A stretch of DNA of 64,000 bases from NCBI RefSeq assembly GCF_007570865.1, contig NZ_VLPS01000010.1, forward strand, positions 62,001 to 126,000, written 5' to 3'. A program made the position numbers and the translations under genes. Under the pieces are notes generated by a model that did not search any database, had not been told where the DNA came from, and saw only the letters and a program-made list of their open reading frames with translations. The first letter of the stretch is position 1. Each line of letters opens with the position of its first letter. Positions 47,077 to 56,505 of the stretch are shown in pieces. The DNA comes from Atlantibacter subterraneus. GTDB taxonomy: Bacteria > Pseudomonadota > Gammaproteobacteria > Enterobacterales > Enterobacteriaceae.

Positions 47077-47161
47077 GTAAATAAAGGTTAACCTGGTTCT
47101 TCTGATATAAAGTGTGCAACAGCCCCCCTGCTGCCAGAATCATGAAGAAAAATAACAATGC

Positions 47162-47191
47162 ATAAAAAAGCCAGCTTTCGCTGGCTTTTTG
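47162..47191. terminator. Bidirectional terminator between DUF1937 gene and FAD oxidoreductase gene
   Basis: AAAAAAGCCAGC and GCTGGCTTTTT pair over TTTC, with a run of T on either strand, between convergent genes. Confidence 0.9.
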
Positions 47192-47193
47192 AC

Positions 47194-48408
47194 TTAACGG
47201 GTTGTGACAATAATTTCGTCTTTATTGGTAATACCGCTTATATCTATATCTTTTAGCAGGATGCGTCGCTCTGGTAAACAACGGTGTTTACCTTTATAAA
47301 TAATGTCGTTTCCATGTTTAACAATAATCTCACCCTTAAAATAACGCGTTACGCGAACGTTGAGCGTTGTTTTATTGGCTGGCTTTGACAGGGAAATCAT
47401 ATTCGGTGCGGTGATTTTAAATAAATCATCATGCACCACAGGCACGCTGAATGATTTAGCGGTACTGGCAGCCAGTGAATCCGCGACGTTCAGACCCACA
47501 CGTAAGCCCTCCTGATAGCACTGGTCGCCCATATCTGCCGGGTGCGTCATGTTACCGACAACAAAGAAAGCGGGATCGGAGCACTGGCCAAACTGGTCGA
47601 ATAAGGGTCTACCCGATTCCGGTTCAAACGCTAAATGGCTGTTACGGATCAGGGTGTATTCCCCGGTAAAGCGTCCAGTAAAAATAATACTGTCGCAGGC
47701 AATCTGGTTGCTTTTCCCGTCCGCATCGCGAAACTCCACGCTTTCAACCCGATCTTTCCCGTTGATGCTGGTGATGTGCGATCCCAGATAAACATCCACG
47801 CCGAGCAGTTTTGCATAGAGAACACTTGGCCTGAATGCAAGCGGCCGTGAATGCTCATCAATCAAGGCGAGTGCTTTGATTCCTGCATTTCTGAGCGTCC
47901 AGATGGCAGAAAAGCTGACTAATTCTGAGCCGACAATAACGGGCCGGATCCCGGGTTTAAGTTTACGCAGATAGATAAATTGCTGGAGTGCGCCAGCTGT
48001 AAGCACGCCCTGAGGTCTTAATCCTGATACCAACCGGGGATGCCGTGGGGTTTCTCGCACGCCGGTAGCGATAATAACGCGTTTCGCTTTCAGTGTTTCA
48101 ATACCGTTGTCTGAGGATATTTCAATCTCACCTCCGGCTTTAATGCTGGTTACCGTTGTCGAGGTGCGAATTTCACAGGAGCCGGCGACTTTACTGAGGA
48201 TCTTGTTTGCCCAGACATGCCCATTCATTGGGCGCAGGAAAGTCTGGATGCCAAACGTAGGGTGTCGGCAATGGCGCGGTACGCCACCGGCTTCTTTCTC
48301 ACGCTCAACAAGAAGGATATGGGTCACGCCTTTTTTCAGCAGTGAACGTGCAGCTGCCAGGCCTGAAGGGCCGGCACCGATAATAATGACGTCATAAACC
48401 TGGTTCAT
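47194..48408 (-). CDS. FAD/NAD-dependent oxidoreductase (HcnB/opine-oxidase-like subunit)
   Basis: A 404-residue pyridine-nucleotide-disulfide-type flavoprotein. The FAD motif is VIIIGAGPSGLAAARSLL (about 8-25), followed by a long two-domain core with VIIATGVRETPRHPR and VGNMTHPADMGDQCYQEG (FAD-binding end). Similar proteins pair with a larger GlpA-like flavoprotein as oxidase or dehydrogenase complexes. It overlaps the upstream GlpA-like gene by ATGA, giving a coupled pair on the strand opposite the kinase operon. It probably passes electrons from the GlpA-like partner. The substrate is inferred only from context. Confidence 0.82.
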   Translation of the reverse strand: MNQVYDVIIIGAGPSGLAAARSLLKKGVTHILLVEREKEAGGVPRHCRHPTFGIQTFLRPMNGHVWANKILSKVAGSCEIRTSTTVTSIKAGGEIEISSDNGIETLKAKRVIIATGVRETPRHPRLVSGLRPQGVLTAGALQQFIYLRKLKPGIRPVIVGSELVSFSAIWTLRNAGIKALALIDEHSRPLAFRPSVLYAKLLGVDVYLGSHITSINGKDRVESVEFRDADGKSNQIACDSIIFTGRFTGEYTLIRNSHLAFEPESGRPLFDQFGQCSDPAFFVVGNMTHPADMGDQCYQEGLRVGLNVADSLAASTAKSFSVPVVHDDLFKITAPNMISLSKPANKTTLNVRVTRYFKGEIIVKHGNDIIYKGKHRCLPERRILLKDIDISGITNKDEIIVTTR

Positions 48409-49802
48409 TCGACCTTCCCAACCACAAGGGTGTTGTCAAGACGCGTTCCTACAATCTCTGCCACATGGTTGCTGCAGAAAAATCCATTACATCGGCCCAT
48501 CATGACCCGGGTCCGACGACGTAAACCACCAATGCACTCCGGAGGAACAGCCGAGTCGAAAACAGCTTCCAGTTCGCGGCGAGTGACCAGCTCACAGTGG
48601 CAGATGACGCCACCGTTGCCTTTGCAGGAATAATCTCGCTGCTCGTATTCAGAAAGCATGGGCATGTGTGGCCATGACAGCGTGGTGGGAGGAGACAATT
48701 CAAAAAGCTTGCTGAAATTCCGCTGGTACAGCTCCTCAACATATGCCGCAATCCCCAGCGCTGCCGTCAGGCCTGTGGAGCGAATGCCCCCCACGCTTAT
48801 CCACTGGTCGTTTGGATAATCATAAATGCGGTACTCTTTTTTCTCGGTTGCAGGTCTAAGCCCCGCATACGTCGCCGTCACCGAAAAATGCGTTAAAGAG
48901 GGAAGCATCAGGCTGCCTTTCTCGATGAGGCTTTTAAGCACCTCTTCATTAACTTCAGCATGCTCCCGATCCTGCTGTTCTTCTGCTGTCGGGCCAAGGA
49001 TCATATTGCCGAAGATAGTCCGGCACAGCAGAACGCCTTTGGTGGTGGGCGTCGGTACGGGAAGGATAATGGCATTGATCTGCGCGGCTGCGGCTTTATC
49101 GTAAACCAGGAACTGGCCCTTGCGTGGGCGTATTTCAAAGTCTGGCTGACGCCAGAGCCCGTCGATTAAATCCCCATGATTGCCCGCACAGTTAATAACC
49201 AGCCTGGTGCGCACTGCACCTTGAGTGGTTTCTAGCTCCCACCCCTCTTCATAACGTGTCGCCTTGGTTACGCCACAGTTGAACCTGTATTTGCCACCAT
49301 GCTGGACAGCCTGGGTGACATACGCGAGAGGCGAACTCCACGGGTCAATAACATATTCGCCAGGTACATAAACACCGCCGAGCGCACCTTTAGCCAGGTT
49401 CGGTTCACGGTTATAGACGTCTTCAGCATCTATCTGGGTAACATCAAGCACGCCGTTATCATGAGCTTGCTTGACGATACCGGGCAGGGCTGCCAGCTGT
49501 TCTTCTGTCCATGCGACAACGATAGCGGTGGTTTTGAGAAGGGGCAGGTTCATCCGGTGGTGGATGTCCATGTATTCCTGATACCCGGCCTGCATACATT
49601 GCAGTTCCAGGCTTCCAGTCGGGGCATCAAAGCCAGTATGAAGAATAGCGCTGTTGGCTTTACTTGCTCCCGAAAGAATGTCACCGCCTTTTTCAAGAAG
49701 CAGTACTTTGCTCCCCATCAAGGTAAAACGACGGAACATGGCGCAACCAACCACCCCGCCACCAATGACAACGACATCAACATCTTCAATTAACTGAGTC
49801 AT
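48405..49802 (-). CDS. GlpA-like FAD dehydrogenase with C-terminal BFD [2Fe-2S] domain
   Basis: A 465-residue flavoprotein. The DAO/GlpA fold starts VDVVVIGGGVVGCAMFRRF (about 8-26) and includes SKANSAILHTGFDA and TYAGLRPAT. The C-terminal BFD-type Fe-S domain has CHCE, a distal CIGG and CNGFFC, as in GlpA of anaerobic glycerol-3-phosphate dehydrogenase. The expected role is oxidation of a phosphorylated polyol or alpha-hydroxy compound, with electrons leaving via the partner flavoprotein. The ATG at 49802 (MTQLIEDVDV) is chosen; the longer frame would add 17 residues. No GlpC-type membrane subunit is nearby. Confidence 0.85.
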   Translation of the reverse strand: MTQLIEDVDVVVIGGGVVGCAMFRRFTLMGSKVLLLEKGGDILSGASKANSAILHTGFDAPTGSLELQCMQAGYQEYMDIHHRMNLPLLKTTAIVVAWTEEQLAALPGIVKQAHDNGVLDVTQIDAEDVYNREPNLAKGALGGVYVPGEYVIDPWSSPLAYVTQAVQHGGKYRFNCGVTKATRYEEGWELETTQGAVRTRLVINCAGNHGDLIDGLWRQPDFEIRPRKGQFLVYDKAAAAQINAIILPVPTPTTKGVLLCRTIFGNMILGPTAEEQQDREHAEVNEEVLKSLIEKGSLMLPSLTHFSVTATYAGLRPATEKKEYRIYDYPNDQWISVGGIRSTGLTAALGIAAYVEELYQRNFSKLFELSPPTTLSWPHMPMLSEYEQRDYSCKGNGGVICHCELVTRRELEAVFDSAVPPECIGGLRRRTRVMMGRCNGFFCSNHVAEIVGTRLDNTLVVGKVE

Positions 49803-50247
49803 GTGATTTTCTCTACTACAAGGTATAGCAGTATAAAACCACACAAACCACACAATTACAACATCAAAACAACATCATTATCACACCCAATGTGCAACCT
49901 TATAGCTACATCGATCGCCCCATACCCTGTGATTTTTGGAAGTTAAACTCTGAGAGTATGGCTATTCATCTCGTTAAGCCCGCAAAACCACAAAACAACC
50001 ACATCCAACACAACTTGCTGAGTGATGATCCAGTATTTCTCGGCCGCCTTAACGTTTCAGCTTTAAAAACAATGAAATACGTTATGCGATATAAAATGTA
50101 TTGATAAGTAGCGCAAATAAATACTATTTTTCAAATTCCTCTCATCAATGTTTGCTACTTTCTCTGACCACTAACCTGTATCTTAAGAGCTTCTTAACAC
50201 TGACCAGCCTGCGTTTGAGTACCTGTAGAGTATGCGGATAAATAACC
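49803..50247. other. 445-base intergenic region between the oxidoreductases and the cit-side diguanylate cyclase
   Basis: AT-rich DNA. On the minus strand a TATACT sits about 37 bases before the GlpA-like start, behind TTGTGTGG/TTGTGTGG repeats. These resemble the TGTG-rich repeats before the kinase, so a shared DeoR operator is possible. No gene is supported. Confidence 0.4.
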
Positions 50248-51567
50248 ATGAATGATGGAAAGAGACAGTCTGATTTGCCTGACGTTGATGAAAAACATCT
50301 CTTAGATTTACTCCATCACAATTCCGATTGGGTCTGGGAAGTGGATGCGCAGGGGCGGTACACCTGGGTTTCGGGGGTGGTACATGATTTGTTGGGCTAT
50401 GAGCCGGGCTATGTCATAGGCCGTACTCCCTTTGATTTTATGCCCCCGGGGGAAGCGGAACGCGTTGCGGGCGCTTTCGGCGAAATCGTTTCTCAGCAGC
50501 GTGCGTTTTCCGGGCTGGTTAATCGCAATATGCGCGCCGATGGCCAGATTGTGGTGCTGGAAACCAGCGGCATTCCGCTGTTTAACGATCGGGGCGAATT
50601 AACCGGCTATCGCGGCATTGACAGAAATATTTCTAACCTTGGCGAACGCGTACTGCAGCTCGAAACTATCTATGATACGACGCCCGTTGCCCTGTGCATG
50701 CTGGACCTGGACGGACGGCTGGTCATGTCGAATAAGGCCATGAATGGCTTACTGAATATTTCGCCGGAAGAAGCGGCTGGCAGCCTGCTGGGGCATTTAA
50801 TGCCAGACGTATGGCAACAGTTTCAGGATGATTTCTTTCTTGCGGAATCCGGCGTAATAATTCCAGGGCGCGAGATTATCTGGCGCGATCGTTGTTACGA
50901 CACTCAACCGGTCGCCTTATACAATGCCAGCAACCGCGTAGTGGGGCTGTCGGTGACCTGGGTGGATATAACGGCACGTCGTGAAGCGGAGCAGAAACTG
51001 GCAAGCGCCAACCAGGTGCTACAGCAGTATGCCCAGCGCGACCATTTAACCGGCCTGTATAATCGCCGTTACATGGATGAGCGTCTGATGAATGAAATTA
51101 ACCAGGCCGTCGAGGACGGTTTCCCGCTGTCAGTGTGCCTGGCGGATATCGATTATTTTAAGCGTTATAACGATAACTATGGTCATCAGTCCGGCGATAA
51201 CTGCCTGCGCGCCGTTGCCAAAGCCCTGGTGTCATCAAGGCGGCGTCCTGAAGATAACGTCAGTCGCTACGGTGGCGAAGAGTTTCTGGTGATTTTGCCC
51301 CGCACAGACCAGGCGCAAGCCCTGGCGGAAGCGGAGCGCCTGCGTGAAAACATCAATGCGCTAATGTTGCCGCACGTTGCCAGCCCGACCCATTATCTCA
51401 CCATCAGCATTGGCGTGGCGACGCTGTACGCCTGTGAATCGCTGTCGCCGGATACGCCGCTGCATATGATAGCCAGCGGCCTGATCCATCAGGCGGATAC
51501 GGCGCTGTATGCCGCAAAAAATCGCGGGCGTAATCAGGTGGTGGCGATGCCGGAAAACGCCTCATAA
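50248..51567 (+). CDS. PAS-PAS-GGDEF diguanylate cyclase
   Basis: A 439-residue cytoplasmic protein. The first PAS domain is at about 17-130 (SDWVWEVDAQGRYTWVSGVV) and the second at about 138-245 (VALCMLDLDGRLVMSNKAM). A coiled linker (residues 243-262) leads to a GGDEF domain. The active site GGEEF is at 342-346 and the product-inhibition site RPED (Arg333, Asp336) is intact, unlike in the membrane cyclase at 22681. It should make cyclic di-GMP in response to a signal bound by PAS. It ends six bases inside dpiA on the opposite strand (convergent overlap). A link to citrate sensing is possible only by location. Confidence 0.92.
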   Translation: MNDGKRQSDLPDVDEKHLLDLLHHNSDWVWEVDAQGRYTWVSGVVHDLLGYEPGYVIGRTPFDFMPPGEAERVAGAFGEIVSQQRAFSGLVNRNMRADGQIVVLETSGIPLFNDRGELTGYRGIDRNISNLGERVLQLETIYDTTPVALCMLDLDGRLVMSNKAMNGLLNISPEEAAGSLLGHLMPDVWQQFQDDFFLAESGVIIPGREIIWRDRCYDTQPVALYNASNRVVGLSVTWVDITARREAEQKLASANQVLQQYAQRDHLTGLYNRRYMDERLMNEINQAVEDGFPLSVCLADIDYFKRYNDNYGHQSGDNCLRAVAKALVSSRRRPEDNVSRYGGEEFLVILPRTDQAQALAEAERLRENINALMLPHVASPTHYLTISIGVATLYACESLSPDTPLHMIASGLIHQADTALYAAKNRGRNQVVAMPENAS

Positions 51568-52245
51568 CGCCCGATAGGTTCGCTGCGGGCGGCCCACTTT
51601 GCCATAAATAATCTCCGCCACAATCTGCTGTCGACTGGCGGCGAACTCCAGATAACGCCGGGCGGTGGTGCGGCTCAGTTTCAGCGCATCAGCCACCGTT
51701 TCAGCGGTATGCCGCGCCAGCGGGTCGGCAAACAGTTGCTGTACTTTTGCCAGCGTTAGCGCATCAATCCCCGGCGGCAGCGCTTCTTTTTGCTCCCCTC
51801 GCGCATAGGCATTGAACATATCGTCGATTTGCCGCTGGCTGGCGCTGGCATGACTGGCAAGTAGCGCCCTGCGCTGCTGAAAGCGATGAAGGGTTTGCCC
51901 AAGCCGCTCATACGCGATGGGCTTGACCAGATAGTCAAACACGCCACAGCGCACGGCCTCTGAAACGGTATCCATATCGCTTGCCGCTGTGGTAAACACC
52001 ACTCCGCCGGTGTAGCGGGCCTGGGAGAGCTCGTGCAGCAACGTGACGCCTTTGCCGTCGGGTAAGTAATTATCCAGCAGGATAAGCGCCGGTTTGAAAC
52101 GAGCAATCATTTCCCGGGCCTGCGCCAGATTACCCGCCAGCCATACCGTCCCGCAGCCGGGAAAATGGCGGATAAACTCGGCATGCATTTCCGCCAGCGG
52201 CGTTTCGTCCTCAACTATTAAAATCGTCAGAGATTGTTCCATCAC
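51562..52245 (-). CDS. dpiA: Response regulator DpiA (CitB)
   Basis: Response regulator for citrate fermentation; in E. coli/Klebsiella it activates the citrate-lyase operon. It has 227 residues. The receiver domain has Glu12/Asp13 in LIVEDETPL and the phospho-acceptor Asp58 in LILLDNYLPDG. The C-terminal helix-turn-helix is AETVADALKLSRTTARRYLEF. The first 35 bases overlap the 3' end of dpiB. Transcription is leftward as a dpiB-dpiA pair. Confidence 0.96.
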   Translation of the reverse strand: MMEQSLTILIVEDETPLAEMHAEFIRHFPGCGTVWLAGNLAQAREMIARFKPALILLDNYLPDGKGVTLLHELSQARYTGGVVFTTAASDMDTVSEAVRCGVFDYLVKPIAYERLGQTLHRFQQRRALLASHASASQRQIDDMFNAYARGEQKEALPPGIDALTLAKVQQLFADPLARHTAETVADALKLSRTTARRYLEFAASRQQIVAEIIYGKVGRPQRTYRAL

Positions 52246-53872
52246 TCTTTTTCACTTTCGGTATAAAAACGGAAAACAAAGCGCCGCATGGCTGATTATC
52301 TTCAACGGTAATCACGCCACCATAGCGATTAACAAAACTGGCGATCAGATACAGCCCGATACCGTGTTCGCCCTGCGCATCAGTTTTGGTGCTTACGCCC
52401 TGTTGGAAAAGGGTCTGGCGCAGCGTCTCCGGCACGCCGCACCCCTGGTCCGCCACCTCAATAATCACATCATCGCCTTCATCGCTCAGATACAGTTCCA
52501 CCGTTTTATCGCCCTGAGGATTATTCAGACAGGCTTCAAAGGCGTTATCCAGCAGGTTGCCGACGATGGCGGCGAATTCCGTACTGTCCATATCCTGGGG
52601 GAGATGATGCAGTACGCAGCCGGGTACAAGATTTAGCGATAATCCCAGTTCTCGCGCCCGCTGACATTTGCCAAATAGCAATCCCGCGACCTGACGATCG
52701 TCAACGGCATCACGCAGGCTGTCGATCAGCTGTTGCTGAGCCTGAGACTCGCCTTGCACCATTGCCAGCACCCGATCGTACTCTTTCATTTGCAGCAGAC
52801 CATTGAGCGTAGACATCCAGTTGAGATGCTCATGACGCAGCGTTCTCAGGCTTTCAACGTACTGTTTAATTTGCGTCAGCTGAGCATTCAGTGCACTGAT
52901 TTCATCCTTGCTGCGAAAGCTGATGATCGCGCCTAATAGCGCGTGCTGATAGCGGATCACGCCGCGATTGGCGATAACGCTTAACCCGTTAAACGTACAC
53001 ATCGCATCCTGGCGCTGTTCCTCAATGCTCCCGGTAAAAAAATCGCAAGGGCTTACCACATCACCGATATAGCGCCCCAGCCACTGGCGGCCCGGAGACG
53101 CCAAACCCAGCATTTTACGCGCATTACGGTTGATCGCCGTGATAAGCCCATCAGGATCGACGGCGATCAGCCCTTCGAATACCGAACCAAACAGCGCCTC
53201 TTGTTGACGCACTACCCTGGCGATTTGCTGCGGTTCCATACCGAGCATCTGGCGACGAATATGCGTGGCGAATAACCACGACAGCAGCATTAAAATAATC
53301 AGGATAACCACAAATACGCCGGCCAGCGGCAGCAGAAAATCCAGCCGCCAGCTGTTGATCTTACTGACTAAATACCCCAGCGAAACGACGCCGATCACCT
53401 GCTGATGCTCATCGAAAATCGGCGTTTTGGCGCGCATCGCCATGCCGATAGAGCCTTCGCCGGTAATAAAATAGCTTTCGCCTTTTTCCAGCGCGCCTGG
53501 CTTGGTCCACTGCATCGGATAGCCTATTTTGGCCGGGTTAGGATGATAAAGCCGAACAGAGTGACGGTCGCCGATAACCACGTAATCAAAATCGGAACCG
53601 GTGGATAATTTACCGACAATTTGCCTCAGACGATGGGTATCGCGATGTTTTACCGCATCAATAACGCTGTCGTTGGAAGCGATGATTCTGGCCTGGTTCA
53701 TCGCCATGCCGCGTACGTGCTCGGTCAAATAATCTTCAAAGCTGGCAGAGAGATATTGGCCCAACGCGCTAATTAACAGTGTTGACACCACCAGTAATAA
53801 AAGAAATATCCGTAATGGAAACGCCAGTCGGCGAAAAAAGTGCAATAAGCTGATTTTCTTTCTCCCGGTCAT
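52211..53872 (-). CDS. dpiB: Citrate sensor kinase DpiB (CitA)
   Basis: A 553-residue inner-membrane histidine kinase of the CitA/DcuS family that senses citrate outside the cell. Two membrane segments (about 19-42 and 178-202) flank the periplasmic PAS (sensor) domain, which has the citrate-site residues in VIGDRHSVRLYHPNPAKIGYP, read in parts. A cytoplasmic PAS (about 222-320) follows, then His347 in TLRHEHLNW and the ATPase NLLDNAFEA and HGIGLYLIASFV. The ATG at 53872 follows AAAGGAAG; the longer frame would add nine residues. It is divergent from citC. Confidence 0.96.
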   Translation of the reverse strand: MTGRKKISLLHFFRRLAFPLRIFLLLLVVSTLLISALGQYLSASFEDYLTEHVRGMAMNQARIIASNDSVIDAVKHRDTHRLRQIVGKLSTGSDFDYVVIGDRHSVRLYHPNPAKIGYPMQWTKPGALEKGESYFITGEGSIGMAMRAKTPIFDEHQQVIGVVSLGYLVSKINSWRLDFLLPLAGVFVVILIILMLLSWLFATHIRRQMLGMEPQQIARVVRQQEALFGSVFEGLIAVDPDGLITAINRNARKMLGLASPGRQWLGRYIGDVVSPCDFFTGSIEEQRQDAMCTFNGLSVIANRGVIRYQHALLGAIISFRSKDEISALNAQLTQIKQYVESLRTLRHEHLNWMSTLNGLLQMKEYDRVLAMVQGESQAQQQLIDSLRDAVDDRQVAGLLFGKCQRARELGLSLNLVPGCVLHHLPQDMDSTEFAAIVGNLLDNAFEACLNNPQGDKTVELYLSDEGDDVIIEVADQGCGVPETLRQTLFQQGVSTKTDAQGEHGIGLYLIASFVNRYGGVITVEDNQPCGALFSVFIPKVKKSDGTISDDFNS

Positions 53873-54072
53873 AACGCTTCCTTTTAATACCGAACTCAAT
53901 CGGGGCAGTTAATTGTTATTTAATTGTTTCCCTGAGGCGCGTCAGACGCCAGATTATCGTTGCAAATTGATAGCATTAAATCAATTAAATAAATTAAAAC
54001 CATGAAGTGCGTCGAAGGGAATTTAATTAACCAAATAAAAACCATAAAGACTATTTTAATCCCTGAATGGTT

Positions 54073-54088
54073 TGTGAAATATATCAAA
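54073..54088 (+). promoter_or_regulatory. Probable CRP site in the dpiB-citC intergenic region
   Basis: TGTGA, six bases, TCAAA matches 9 of 10 CRP consensus positions, about 140 bases before citC. Citrate-lyase operons are known to be under catabolite control. The rest of the 357-base gap (53873-54229) is AT-rich, as expected for DpiA/CitB binding DNA; no gene is seen. Confidence 0.5.
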
Positions 54089-54229
54089 ATTCAGAATTTA
54101 AATAGTGCGTACCATTTCTCTGCATACCACACTGTTGATGGAAATGCCTGCGTGGCGGGCTTTTTTATTATTGCAGCAGTTAATTAACATTTATTCCCCA
54201 CCTTACTCATGGCGCAGGGACGGATACCT

Positions 54230-55306
54230 ATGTTTGGCAATACCGTGTTCACACGGGTAAAGCGCAGCGAAAATAAGAAAATGGCCGGGATAACGCAATT
54301 CCTGCGTGAAAACGATTTGAGCATCGACACCACCGTAGAGATATTTATTACCGTTACGCGTAATGAACACTTAATCGCCTGCGGCGGCCTTGCCGGGAAT
54401 ATTATTAAGTGCGTTGCGATTGATGAGTCAGTCCGCGGAGAAGGATTAGCGCTCACCCTGGCCACAGAATTAATTAACCTGGCCTATGAGCGTTTTTGCA
54501 CCCAGTTATTTATCTATACCAAAACTCAGAATGAAGCCCTGTTTCGGCAGTGCGGGTTTTTTACCCTGGCGCGGGTGCCGGGCGTTATGGTGCTGATGGA
54601 AAACAACGCGACGCGCCTGCAACAGTACGCCAGTTATCTTACGACACTGCGCCGGGACGGTAACAAAATCGGCTGCATCGTGATGAACGCCAACCCGTTT
54701 ACGCGCGGTCATCGCTACCTGGTGCAGAGGGCGGCGGCACAGTGCGACTGGCTGCATCTGTTTTTAGTTAAAGAGGATACCTCCCGTTTCCCGTATGAAG
54801 ACCGGCTGGCGCTGGTGCGTGCCGGGACGGCGGATATAGAAAAGCTCACGGTGCATCGCGGCTCAGAATACCTGATCTCCCGCGCCACTTTTCCATGCTA
54901 CTTCATTAAAGAACAGAGCGTCATTAACCACTGCTATACCGAAATCGATCTGCAAATCTTCCGTAATCATCTTGCTCCCGCGCTGGGCATTACCCATCGC
55001 TTCGTCGGCACAGAGCCGTTTTGCAAAGTGACCGCCAGCTATAACGCCGATATGCGGCGCATTCTGCAGGACCCGACCAATCCCGCGCCGCCAGTGCAGC
55101 TGGTGGAAATTGAGCGTCTGCAATATCACGGCATCGCTATTTCCGCTTCCTGGGTGCGCAAACTGCTGGTCAAGCACGACTTCGCGACCATTGAGCTGCT
55201 GGTACCCGACGCCACCGCCCGCTATCTGCAACGCATGTTGCCTGACACCGTCATGCGTTCCACAGCGCTTCAAACTGAATCCGTATTAACAACAGGTGAA
55301 TCATGA
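54230..55306 (+). CDS. citC: [Citrate (pro-3S)-lyase] ligase CitC
   Basis: Acetylates the prosthetic group thiol on CitD with acetate and ATP, switching on citrate lyase. It has 358 residues. An N-terminal GNAT-like domain (to about 130) is followed by a nucleotidyltransferase domain with the class-defining [11 protein letters not shown] (Thr/His motif). The ATG at 54230 ([17 protein letters not shown]) matches E. coli CitC; an earlier in-frame start at 54209 would add seven residues. It is the first gene of citCDEFXG-citT and overlaps citD by ATGA. Confidence 0.96.
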   Translation: MFGNTVFTRVKRSENKKMAGITQFLRENDLSIDTTVEIFITVTRNEHLIACGGLAGNIIKCVAIDESVRGEGLALTLATELINLAYERFCTQLFIYTKTQNEALFRQCGFFTLARVPGVMVLMENNATRLQQYASYLTTLRRDGNKIGCIVMNANPFTRGHRYLVQRAAAQCDWLHLFLVKEDTSRFPYEDRLALVRAGTADIEKLTVHRGSEYLISRATFPCYFIKEQSVINHCYTEIDLQIFRNHLAPALGITHRFVGTEPFCKVTASYNADMRRILQDPTNPAPPVQLVEIERLQYHGIAISASWVRKLLVKHDFATIELLVPDATARYLQRMLPDTVMRSTALQTESVLTTGES

Positions 55307-55599
55307 AAATTACCCGTCCTGCCGTCGCCGGCACGCTGGAGTCCGGGGATGTAATGGCGCGCATCGCGCCCCTCGACTCGCACGATATCGAGCTGCAAAT
55401 CAACAGCAGCGTGGAAAAACAGTTTGGCGTTGCCATCCGCGCCACCGTTCTGGAGATCCTGACGCGCTATCAGGTGCGCGGCGTTCAGGTGTTTATTGAT
55501 GATAAAGGCGCGCTGGACTGCGTATTGCGCGCACGTCTGGAAACGCTGCTGGCGCGCGCCTGCGAGATGACGGCAATGCCCTGGGAGACGCGCGCATGA
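55303..55599 (+). CDS. citD: Citrate lyase acyl carrier protein CitD (gamma subunit)
   Basis: A 98-residue acyl carrier protein. Ser14 (GTLESGDVM) is the site that carries the 2'-(5''-phosphoribosyl)-3'-dephospho-CoA group, added by CitX and built by CitG. It overlaps citC and citE by ATGA on each side, keeping the stoichiometry of the lyase. Confidence 0.97.
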   Translation: MKITRPAVAGTLESGDVMARIAPLDSHDIELQINSSVEKQFGVAIRATVLEILTRYQVRGVQVFIDDKGALDCVLRARLETLLARACEMTAMPWETRA

Positions 55600-56501
55600 A
55601 ACTTACCCCCGAACAACGTAAATCCCGTACCCGCCGCAGCATGCTGTTCGTCCCCGGAGCCAATGCCGCGATGGTCAGCAACGCGTTTATCTATCACGCC
55701 GATGCGCTGATGTTTGACCTGGAGGACTCGGTGATCCTGCGTGAAAAAGACGCTGCTCGCCGCCTGGTGTTCCACGCTCTGCAGCACCCGCTGTATCAGA
55801 ACGTCGAAACCATCGTGCGGGTAAACGCGCTGGATTCCGATTACGGCGTAGCGGATCTCGAAGCCGTGGTACGTGGCGGCGTGGACATTGTGCGCCTGCC
55901 GAAAACCGACACCGCCCAGGACGTGATTGATATCGAAAATCACATCGCGCGGATTGAGGCGGAATGCGGCCGGGAACCCGGCAGCACCGGTCTGCTGGCC
56001 GCTATTGAATCGCCGCAGGGCATTACCCAGGCGGTGGCAATTGCCCACGCCTCGCCGCGCCTGATCGGCATCGCGCTCGGCGCGGAGGATTACGTGCGCA
56101 ACTTGCGTACCGAACGTTCGCCGGAGGGGACGGAACTGCTGTTCGCCCGCTGCGCCATTCTCCAGGCGGCGCGCGCGGCAGGCATTCAGGCCTTCGATAC
56201 CGTCTATTCCGACGCCAACAACGAAGCCGGTTTTCTGCGGGAAGCCGCGCATATCAAACAGCTGGGTTTTGACGGCAAATCGCTGATCAACCCGCGCCAA
56301 ATCGAGCTGCTGCACAACCTGTATGCCCCGACCCGCCAGGAAGCGGATCACGCCCAGCGCGTGGTCGACGCCGCCGAGGCTGCGGCGCGTGAAGGGCTGG
56401 GCGTGGTATCGCTCAACGGCAAGATGGTGGATAGCCCGGTCATCGAGCGGGCGCGTCTGGTGCTGTCCCGGGCAGCGCTTTCCGGTATTCGTGAGGAGTA
56501 A
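55596..56501 (+). CDS. citE: Citrate lyase beta subunit CitE
   Basis: A 301-residue TIM-barrel lyase that splits citryl-ACP to acetyl-ACP and oxaloacetate. Key features are [13 protein letters not shown] near the N-terminus, MFDLEDSV (metal-ligand acidic residue) and [14 protein letters not shown] (catalytic Glu), with GAEDYVRNL and [13 protein letters not shown]. It overlaps citD and lies 4 bases ahead of citF. Confidence 0.97.
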   Translation: MKLTPEQRKSRTRRSMLFVPGANAAMVSNAFIYHADALMFDLEDSVILREKDAARRLVFHALQHPLYQNVETIVRVNALDSDYGVADLEAVVRGGVDIVRLPKTDTAQDVIDIENHIARIEAECGREPGSTGLLAAIESPQGITQAVAIAHASPRLIGIALGAEDYVRNLRTERSPEGTELLFARCAILQAARAAGIQAFDTVYSDANNEAGFLREAAHIKQLGFDGKSLINPRQIELLHNLYAPTRQEADHAQRVVDAAEAAAREGLGVVSLNGKMVDSPVIERARLVLSRAALSGIREE

Positions 56502-56505
56502 CGAC

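Noticed and set aside
56323..56505. 61-codon N-terminal extension of citF
   Set aside because: It overlaps citE coding sequence; the ATG at 56506 with a ribosome site matches the CitF family start.
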